A DNA stretch of 64,000 bases, taken from assembly GCA_963693305.1 (NCBI GenBank), contig OY855905.1, forward strand, positions 47,579,895 through 47,643,894. Direction: 5' to 3'. A program made the translations under genes and the position numbers. The notes below the pieces were generated by a model. The model was given only the letters and a program-made list of their open reading frames with translations. It ran no database searches and was not told the DNA's origin. Positions within the stretch are counted from its first letter, which is position 1. The number at the start of each line of letters is the position of its first letter. This stretch comes from Meandrina meandrites (lineage: Eukaryota > Cnidaria > Anthozoa > Scleractinia > Meandrinidae). This document shows positions 43,349-52,123 of this stretch, piece by piece.

Positions 43349-43835
43349 GTGCCGGGAAAGTTATTCTCCGTTTCAAAATTATATATATATTTTTTTTTCA
43401 TCCACGTTCCCACCCACAATGGTCTGCTGTCACGATTCGGCACCAACTTTGCTTTCCCTTTACCTCGCTGTTTACAACGTCGCCTGTAAAACGTGGTTTT
43501 AGCCTATTTATTTTCGTGTTTAAATTGTTGCACGCATATCCGGTATTTATTTTATCGTTCAACGGTTAGAAGCATCGATTGGCGGTCATTGAATATTCAT
43601 ACAATTTTAAGCTTCTTGCACCTCACCACAAATATCACTGAGTTTAAAATGCAAAATCTCTTGAAAACATATTGTTTTCGTTGGGATTTCTCACGTTTGA
43701 TTTGGGGGCGGTCCCCACAATTGCCCGTCTATCAACAGGTCTTTAGTCTGTGTCAAGGCGGCCGTACACACTACGATTCCAAAACTGTAATGATATAAAA
43801 GTAGGTATGTGGGCCCCAGTAATTATTCATTTTAT
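43349..43835 (+). repeat. Dispersed ~470 bp repeat, copy 2
   Basis: The copy of 5775-6245 in the same orientation, diverged by small indels, located about 2.3 kb upstream of paralogue B. No function known. Confidence 0.65.
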
Positions 43836-44215
43836 CATCGAAAATTCAACGGAATAATATAAATTATACCTTGGTCTCTTTGCCTTATGTAATGAAATGA
43901 ATAGATAACCACCGGCTGCTCTGCTCCAGGGTTGTAATCGCACCGTAAAACACTCGAACCAAGCGAACAACATCAGACGCAATCAAGCACGGCTGAATCC
44001 GGTTAGATTTTATTGTTCGCACTGCATCTCTGGAAGCTTGAAACTAAGTATAACACGCGCAAAGTGATCTTAATCTACAGGAAACTGCCCAAAGAAGTAC
44101 GAGTCAGTGGTTTGATTCAGCCGACGTCATCGCAATGCTAGAATCTAATCAAAGGCCCTTTGGGCTGTCTCGTGTCAGTCAAAAAGGGATTAAAATATAC
44201 TTTACTAAATAGTTA
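43836..44215. other. Intergenic, nothing recognised
   Basis: No gene, RNA or bounded repeat was seen. Confidence 0.35.
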
Positions 44216-44350
44216 TTATAAAAGTAAATGTTTTGCTAGGCCGCAAAAAGCTTGTATGTTATTTACGCTTGCAATATTTACAGGGAGTTCATTAAAGACT
44301 TTCGCGCCACTAAAAAAATAGGTTTTCTTAGAAAATTTACCATATCCGGG
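44216..44350 (-). pseudogene. Non-LTR retrotransposon C-terminal fragment
   Basis: The minus-strand frame ends PGYGKFSKKTYFFSGAKVFN, ELPVNIASVNNIQAF...L-stop. The F-x-x-x-G-A-K-x-x-N-x-L-P pattern is the familiar extreme C-terminus of CR1/RTE-type reverse transcriptases. The upstream part is not LINE-like, so only about 45 codons survive. Confidence 0.55.
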
Positions 44351-44360
44351 GATAGGGAAA

Positions 44361-45555
44361 GCAGAGACGGGGGAACATTTTGCTGGGATAATATTTAGTC
44401 TTCTTTTTCCATACGCGGGAAATAAAAATGGCGAACAGGCGGGAAAACAAAATGACAGAGTCCTCTCTATTTCCGACGCAAACTGAACGCAAGAGGAATT
44501 GAGCGTTACTCGAAGCACTCGTCCCCCACTTCACCTCCTTGCGCCAACGTTTTGCGAAGTTTTCCATTTCTTTTGTTATTTATTGCCCGTTTTTAACGAT
44601 CAAAGAACAATATCAGAAAATAGAGTATTTCATACATGTTTCTTGTGACGAAAACGCTGAAAATAGAAATGCCGATATGTTTGTAACGAACGTTTTACAC
44701 ATACCCAGGCAAATAGCATTCCCAAGGTAAATAACACCAAGGTAAACTCACCGCGGGAATACGTTACCGAGGTGTTTGCGGTCACACACTTAACACTTTA
44801 CCAAGGTCAATTTTTCATACTGTTTTCGGCGCGAAATGCGAAAATGGGCAATACGAGGGTGCTTACTTAGCATCATCTTGCTTTTATTATTTATACTCTT
44901 TCGACAGTCCTCTACTGCTTTGTTATGTCAGTATTTCAGACAGCGAAGAAATAGAAGGCGAAGACTCCGTTTATATAAATCTCTTTGTTGGATTTTTCTA
45001 AACCTTGAGATGAAATCGAAATACATATAAGAAAACGCACTAATAGATCTTCCTTGACTAGTGTTGTATTTAAACGTCAAATTTCCACAAAAAAAATAGC
45101 ATTTATATTACTTACAAATCAGCAAGCCATCAAGCCATGATTCTAAGAAAGACCACGTTTTTGCTGCCTTGAACACGCAAAGTTGACCTCAGGAAATCTA
45201 AACCTCACGCCATCATATTTAATTTCAAATTCTCTGTTTATTTTATTTGCTTATCTTTGAGGTTTGCCTCACGATTGGTCATTTTATCTTGGGGTACTTG
45301 GAAAACCTACCTATTTGCCTCGGTAACTTTCATGGGCGATTCTTTTGTTCTTTTTCACACCGCCATAAATTTACCTTGGGGGAACATTTTGCTGAGATAA
45401 TTTTTAGTCTTTTTTCTTTCATAAGCGGGAAATAAAAATGGCGAACAGGCCATGAAAATGACAAAACACCCGGGAAAACAAAATTACAAAGCACGCGGAA
45501 AAACAAAATGACAGAGCACATATTATTTATGATATTTACCAAAAAAACGTCCTCT
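44361..45555. repeat. Direct repeat pair, 44370-44480 and 45380-45555
   Basis: Both contain GGGGGAACATTTTGCTGRGA, TTTTTAGTCTT or ATTTAGTCTTC, GGGAAATAAAAATGGCGAAC, AGGC, and AACAAAATGACAGAG with CCTCTCTATTT. The spacer is rich in ACCAAGGTAAA words (44730-44800). They are probably two copies of one short element or a duplicated terminus. Confidence 0.6.
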
Positions 45556-45890
45556 CTATTTGTGAGTTTCCCGAGGTAAAGATACCTTTTACCATGTTAA
45601 AAGGACGATGTGTAACCGCAACTATATAAATTTGACACACTACACTATTAACCTATTCCGTACTTGAAACCCTACACCGCTACACAGATCAAGCAATTTG
45701 TTCCAGTCAAATTTTGTTAATTACATTTTATGCAGTTACGAAAAAACTTTCCGTAAAGATTCTCAAAATCCCGCTCCGGCTCTTTCTTGAAATTCCTGCT
45801 TCCCGCTCCTGTTTGCAGCTCCCATCCCGGCCGAATATCACCACATCTTCTTATCTGGGTTACTTAGCGTGAGGTCTGTCTTTGACCTTG

Positions 45891-48246
45891 TTAAAGGGCA
45901 ACTCTTGGGAAATTTACCCCGATTTTTTTATTTTTTCTTTAAGTTGTTTATAGCACACAGGAATCTTTAGAAGGTAAAATTTTAAAGATATCGGCCAAAA
46001 TGAATTTACTACGAATTTTCTTTTACGCCAATTTGGCGGCCATTTTGAAAACGTTCGGATTTTGGTACATCACGTGATGCTACGTCACAGGTGTGGAAGG
46101 CAGATTTGCTTTTGCATGCTTCTGATAAGAGGGAAACACGCCAAGCGTCTCTTCATAAATGAGAATGACAAGGAGAGAGACCCTATGCTGTTCAATGATG
46201 TCCAAGATAAAAAAGGTAGTGCTTCAGTGCTTAAATATGAAAGGAAATAAACTTAAAAAGAGTAAATCATGTGTCGTGAAACGAAACAAATCCGTCAGAT
46301 TGATCGGCCTTCTATTAAAAGGTCAGCAAATGTACATAGCTTTATAATACGATGCATCCTTTCTTGCACCATATCGTGATAAAGATGCCTTTTGTCTGGA
46401 GTAGATAGTAAATTGAAAAGGGTCTGCGAGTGCTGACTCCCATAATTTGTCAGAAATCTCTTCATTTATGAGCAGGAATACTGAGGCTCTATATGTCCTA
46501 TATGTAAGCGAAATCCACGCGTTCGGAAACAGACCGATATATTTTGATTCTGTTGTTGAGAAATTTGTCGCCACCCTCAGATTTCTCCTGCTGTTAATTG
46601 GCAAAATAGAATGCAATTCCCACCAGCAAATGTAGTGTTTCTTTGAAGCATATGCCTTCGAAAGGCGCGCGTGATTTGCGTGCAGGTCAGTACTGCGCAA
46701 TAAGAAGCCACTACCCCGCGCGCTAGCAGAGGCGCTCTCGCAGGATATAAAATTATACGAAGAAATGGGGAATCAAATATAAAACAATATCCGGATAACT
46801 AAGAGAAGAAGTGTTGTGTGAAGTACTTATTCTGTGATTCCTTTTGAGAAACAATTGTTGTAAATTAGGCAACCTGGGGTGTAGCATAAAAACCGGGTAT
46901 GAAAGCGTGTCACGCTCTTTCCCTTCACCCTCCCTAGCCTGACCACGAAACAGTTTCGTGTGCAGATTCGAGCAGATGTCAGTTGACGAGATAACTAAAG
47001 GAAAACATGCCAAATGTTGTAAGACACGAAGAGCGCAACGACCATTTCAAATGCAAACCATGAATTAAAACGCAAGCAAACGCGAAAGTAATAAGGAGCC
47101 AAACACAGCACAATTTTCGATTTTCGTGGGGGTTCTTTTCGCAAAAAGATAAGAAATTGCAAAATAAAAACATGACAACTTAATTATACCGATAAATATA
47201 AAATCACGCAGGGTCGTGTAATAGTCCCGGTGGCAGTAATCAGTTTACAAAATCATTCTCAGTACAGTTTTACGCATACAAGCACGAACAACCTTGAACA
47301 AAGTTTCCTCGAGGCAAGTTGTTTCAACTACAGAAAGCGCAAACTCCCTTCTCCCAACAAAAGAAGTGAAGAGACCCAGCAGAGTTTTGTCCACATTTAA
47401 CTGCAAGCCTGTGTATGTTCTAGATAAAATCTGCCGCAGAATTTCGGATAGTCTAGTTTCGGTAGCTGGCATTTCGCCGGCAGAATTCTTCGTTTTCGAG
47501 CAGAATTTAGAAAAAATCGGTAACACAAAAGAGACAAAGAATTTAACTTGCGTTTCTGTATTTGCAAGCTTTCAAACGCACAAGATAGTGTACATTAGGC
47601 TGAAGCTCAAAAGGTCAAAACCTATTGTGATAAACATGAGCAAAAATATTTGAAGACCGAATATAAACAACAAAATGCAGCAAACAGTTTGGTTGTATAA
47701 AAGCATGTTTAATTCAGCTTCTCGCGTACATGCAAATAAAAACAAGGCTTTTCAGGTTTGTCTTAGCTCACAAACAACTGGCCGAGGTAATAGAGAAAGA
47801 AACTGTACATTTAGGACTTCAATTCACTCACCATTCGTCGCCGTCGGCGGTGAGGAGGTTCGATATTTTACTCCCTTTCTCTGTCTCGCTGTTTTTTTCC
47901 CTGGAGGCTCAAAACGCCAGGGTTGAAATACCATAGAAGGTTCTTAATTATCCCCTGACATATCTCTAAAAATCAGTGGAGTCGCTAGCAGAAGTTGAGC
48001 TCTCACTGCAAGAATTTGAGTCAGCCATGTTCGTGACTTGTTGCGGTTCCACACCTGTGACGTATCACATCTCGTGATCATAATCGAAGCATCCATGGCG
48101 AAATGTCACGTAAAATACGAAGGTTTACGTTAAAATTAACCGGTAAAAAAGCTTCTGAATTCAATTTTTTTGCTTCCTGTGTAATTTTGGAAACATTCGG
48201 AAGCTTTTACTGAAATATAGTTTTCTAGCCAAGAGTTGCCCTTTAA
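45891..48246. mobile_element. 2.35 kb TTAA-flanked TIR element
   Basis: TTAA at 45891-45894 and 48243-48246. The inner 14 bp AGGGCAACTCTTGG is exact at both ends, and sub-terminal blocks (CACGTGATGCTACGTCACAG against the right-hand CTGTGACGTATCACATCTCG) also match. The interior has open frames on both strands (46323-46700, 47294-47653) without a recognised transposase. It may be a partly coding but unclassified element, or a deleted derivative. Confidence 0.75.
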
Positions 48247-48383
48247 CTTTTGAGATGTTTGTAAGATAAGTCAAGCAAGCTTTTTTAGCCCCCTAAAGGC
48301 CTAACGCAGCTGACTTAAAATGATTTTATCTCAGCGTACTGATAAACATTTCTCGATGATCACCAATTCTACTGGCAAGAAGC

Positions 48384-48934
48384 ATGCCATCGCCTCAGTC
48401 TTCAGTTGCAAGTGATGCTACGGCAAACACAAAACGAAAAAAGCTTGCGTTAAGTCTGCTGACAGAAATGAGAAAGAAACGCACGAACTTCTTGAAGCGT
48501 GGGCCCCCAAATTCAGTAAGCTGTGGGGAGTTTCACAAAGAAAAAAATAAAAATGTGGAACGATATCTATTCTTCGTATAAAGAAAGGTGTCCAGAAAGC
48601 CAGAGAATGCTACAGCAGGTGAAGAAACGGCAGCAGAATCTAGAGTACGAGTGAACTCAAGCAGTTCAGGCAGCGATCTCGCTCGACTGTGGAAGATGGA
48701 ATTCAGAAAATTAAAGAAGACTTCCCCTATTTCAACATCCTGAGTAAAGAAAGGCGAGAAAGTACAACTCCAGATTGGCATGCAGAGTTCTTTTATTGAA
48801 ATGTGTGAAAAGAGTATGGAACAGGACAACGCAAGATTTGAACGATCAGCTGAAATGTTCCGTGACGCCCAGAGCAGGCAAATGGAACAAACAAACGCCA
48901 TAGTTGACATTTTTAAAGATTTAGCATCAAAATA
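48384..48934 (+). pseudogene. Harbinger-associated Myb/SANT-like protein, decayed
   Basis: Starts MPSPQSSVASDATANTKRKK, loses frame near 48560, and resumes as WKMEFRKLKK-type sequence. It ends in frame as FIEMCEKSMEQDNARFERSA, EMFRDAQSRQMEQTNAIVDI, FKDLASK-stop (to about 48934). This Gln/Glu-rich helical C-terminus is typical of the Myb/SANT or trihelix accessory protein of PIF/Harbinger elements, which helps import and target the transposase. Its position next to a Harbinger transposase on the opposite strand supports the call. The large minus-strand frame 48533-49009 is mostly its shadow. Confidence 0.6.
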
Positions 48935-48939
48935 ATTGT

Positions 48940-49310
48940 CTTTATCTAATCGTTTATCTTCTGTTATTGAAACGATACATACAATTGTTGTGCAAAACTC
49001 ACGTAGCAATCATAGTCTTTTTTAGTATGCTCGTTTTTTGTCCAACCTTTTTCAACGCAATTCTCCAATGAACTTTCAACATGCCAAATGCTCGTTCCAC
49101 TACAGACACTACAGATCGTAGCGCACCGAACTTTAGATTTTAAACTTTCTCCGCTCCTGAGTCAGGCGACCTCTGTCCGGGTAGGGTTTCACTAGCCAGT
49201 TCCTTTGTGAATAGGCACTGTCGCCAGCTAAAAGGGGCCTTATTTCTGTTCCATTTATATTGCCTGTTGGACCACTAAGAATTTGCGTTCGCTGCAAGTT
49301 CATAAATCAA
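48940..49310 (-). pseudogene. PIF/Harbinger transposase C-terminal fragment
   Basis: On the minus strand from about 49310: RTQILSGPTGNINGTEIRPL, then LLAGDSAYSQRNWLVKPYPD, RGRLTQERRKFKI, a stop and shift near 49130, then VVSVVERAFGMLKVHWRIAL, KKVGQKTSILKKTMIAT and LHNN-like. G-D-S-A-Y carries the second catalytic Asp and V-E-R-A-F-G the catalytic Glu of the DDE domain. The first Asp and the N-terminus are missing. It is convergent with the Myb-like remnant, as in many Harbinger elements. Confidence 0.75.
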
Positions 49311-49734
49311 ACACTCTCTCCTAATTGTCTCAACCATTCCATTTAAAAAATGTACAAATATTTCACCTAATAAAACTGCTCAAATTTAATACATCTCTTT
49401 CACTGCTTTACATTCTACGCCGCGATTTTCCCTTAAATTAAAGTTCAATTCTGTTCAACTAAAAAAGCCATTTATAATAAACACTCCCAACCGACAAACG
49501 ATTACAATGAACCAGCAGAAAAGCAAAAAACTTTCAATGCAGCAATATTTTTGAACTCCTACTTATAAACAAAAATTATTTGTTCTTTCACAACACGCAC
49601 AAAATCCGGCGGCCTCACAAAGCAAATCTTGACATGGCGGGAAAAAAATTGACGTGGCGGGAAAATTCCGCGGCCTCACAAAGCAAACGCGCATGGAATG
49701 CACCTTGGAATGCACCTTCTCCCCCTCGCATATT

Positions 49735-49769
49735 CTCGTGTCGTCATGACAACGTCATGACGACACGAG
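49735..49769. repeat. Perfect 16 bp hairpin
   Basis: CTCGTGTCGTCATGAC, loop AAC, then the exact complement. Repeated words just left (CCTCACAAAGCAAA twice, GGAATGCACCTT twice, TGGCGGGAAAA twice) suggest a decayed element end. Confidence 0.85.
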
Positions 49770-50639
49770 ACAAAAAGGAAGTAACTGTACAATGACATAC
49801 TAACTAGAAAAACAATAAAACTGTGGTAACAGCACAGCGTTTGGAGGTCCAAATTAAATTACCCACATCTGTTGTTCAGTAGTTATTTCTGTCTATAAGG
49901 GAAGACAGTGCTATCTCTCTCTGAAAACAAAATGATTTTGCAAGCTCAAACCTAAACTTTCAGAGGTCATGAGAAGCTACATAGGCCATTTCCTTAGATC
50001 CAAAAACATCACTTTCAAAATGAGGCCAAGTGCAAATATAATTTTTACTGTGCCCGAGAACAGAAAATCACTTTTATATCAAAGACTTTCCACTTACGAT
50101 ACCCTAATGACGTACAGTTTACTTAAAACTTGCTTAAAAGTAAGTTTGTCCCGACCATAGTTAAAATTCTTGGTTAATAAACAGCAGAATGCTTACATGT
50201 TATTTCCATTGTAGAGTAAGTACCACAGGGTGTATAATTTTTTTGGTTCCTTGTTTTTCCTAAATATTACACTTTCAATTATGTTCAAACTAGGGTCCAA
50301 TACCTTCCCAATGGGACTAAAGCATTTTAAAAATGACTGTAGCGGACATTTTGGGAAATAAAATTGAGCAAGCACTCATTTGGTTTATTTGAAAATCCTT
50401 GACTCCCAAAAACCAAATATATGTCAAATAATAAACACATATCTTTAAAGCCCCACAGACCATAAAACCGCCCGCAGAATTGCCGTTTATGTTTAGCACT
50501 TGGGTAAAGTCTGGCCATTTGCAGCCAGAGCTATAAAATTCTTGTAACTGGGATGAAATATAACAAATGCTGCAGAAACTTTAAAGCCACATAAATACGC
50601 AGTCATACTTGAAGTACATCCACGCATTTGCACAAGAGT
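49770..50639. other. Intergenic, nothing recognised
   Basis: No gene, RNA or bounded repeat was seen. The minus-strand frames at 50193-50518 have no recognisable domain but may be further LINE decay, since they follow the relic at 50640-51000. Confidence 0.3.
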
Positions 50640-51000
50640 TTAAATGCATCTAACGGAGAGATATCTCGTTTCCACATCTTGTGTTTGTAATAAGTTCCTT
50701 ATTTTCAGAAATAAGGTCTCCCAATCTAAGTATGCCTTTATCTGCAAGTCTGTGATTACAGACTGATTTTCTATTAATACAAATAGCTTTATTGCTACAT
50801 AGGACAATTTTTGAAAGATCATCACCTGTGAGGTTGTTTACACTATCTTTCCTTGCTGTCGAGCATTCTGCGAAGTATTTTAGACATTCTTCATAAAAAG
50901 TTAAAAGTTTGACAGGTTGTTTTTTACGTCAAAATCACAGCATAAATTAAACTTGCCACCAACAGGTTTTAAGTAATTAGTAAAATCGTTTTCCATCTGC
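50640..51000 (-). pseudogene. Tx1/L1-like LINE relic
   Basis: Frames pieced together on the minus strand read QQMENDFTNYLKPVGGKFNL, CCDFDVKNNLSNF, then LTGDDLSKIVLCSNKAICIN, RKSVCNHRLADKGILRLGDL, ISENKELITN. This parallels the 10589-11686 LINE protein (GGLNFLLRCNYDARFFNDLP... QDIVLFNNKEILV... FQKGIISIKDLLTENGKFLT). It is frameshifted and dead, and lies 240 bp past the stop of paralogue A. Confidence 0.65.
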
Positions 51001-51242
51001 TGGGTTGTGAGTGAAACTTGATATTACCATAAAAAATACAAGTTCTCGAGCAATTTCCTTCAATAAGTTGTAAAGTTAAGACTGAAAAGGTACTCTAGTT
51101 TCTGGTAAAGGTTATCAATAATACTGAAAAGATCAAACGTAAAAAGTTCTTTGTAAGTCAGGAATATCGCCCTTCACGATGGTGTGACGGGTAACTGATG
51201 CTGTTGCTGCTTCTGCTCTGTAGCAGGCGGTCGGTGCTGTTG

Positions 51243-52123
51243 TTAATTTGTGTTGTTGGACCAGATCCAGGACTTGATTCTCGTAAAACAGTCACCAATC
51301 CTATCAATGAAGTTTCTATTACGTGGAGCATCCACATTGGTTACCTTAATACGGTCTCTACCAGCGCTGGGAACATAAATATCAATATCAGACAAGTCCA
51401 GAGTGTCATAGATATCGTTTGTAATCAGTTCAAACAATGCTTCGATATTTTGTCCAGATAATGCACTAGTTTCCACATAGCAAATTCCAAGTCTCTGGGC
51501 ATAATGTTCTGCTTCTTCCTTAGCAATTTCACGTTTTCTTTTCTGGGTGTCTTGATCAGCCAAATCTGCTTTATTCCCTACTAAAATCAAGCTGGTGCCA
51601 TCTGGTGCGTGGGCTCTAACCATCTCTAACATTTGAGGAATGCCAACTTCGAAAGAAGACCGATTCGTTATGTCAAAAACGAGCACAACTCCTTGAGCGT
51701 GGCGTATTGAATTTGGAATAATGCTGAAAAATTTCTCCTGTCCTGCAGTGTCTACAATTTGTAAGCGGTACTCTATACCGTGGAGGGTGACTCCCGTATG
51801 AAACAGGTCCGGACTAATCGTGGGGATAATAAATTCACAATTGAATCTATGGTCAACATAACGTGAAATTAAGCACGACTTTCCAGCACCGGCTTGACCA
51901 AGCACAGCAATTTCAAGTTTAGGACCTTTCGAGTTATCAGCAATACGTCGTTTCTGTTGAATCTTTGACCATTCATTTTGAAGCCACTCGGAGACCTCTT
52001 CAGCACTTGGTCTTTCCTCACTGGAATCTTTAATACATTGGAGTACAATTTTCCTCAGCCTATGACCACCCATCTTTTTTATGTCACTTCTACGACGCTC
52101 CTTTTCTTGAATTCGTTGCCCGT
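51243..52123 (-). CDS. Paralogue A exon 2: kinase tail plus Rab-like GTPase
   Basis: Kinase end RRSDIKKMGGHRLRKIVLQC, then ERPSAEEVSEWL, a Lys/Gln-rich linker, and the G domain: G1 GQAGAGKS, G2 Thr in IIPTIS, G3 DTAGQEKF with the catalytic Gln present, G4 GNKAD, G5 ETSALSG. Unlike paralogue B it has a longer tail (IYVPSAGRDRIKVTNVDAPR, ending CFTRIKSWIWSNNTN) with no C-terminal cysteine pair, so it is not expected to be geranylgeranylated. The two copies have therefore split in membrane anchoring and GTPase chemistry. Confidence 0.9.

Noticed and set aside
46323..46700. Transposase gene in the TTAA element
   Set aside because: No DDE motif or other transposase signature could be recognised in this 125-codon frame.
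48533..49009. A 158-codon minus-strand gene
   Set aside because: It mostly mirrors the Myb-like remnant on the plus strand; only its start overlaps transposase tail sequence.
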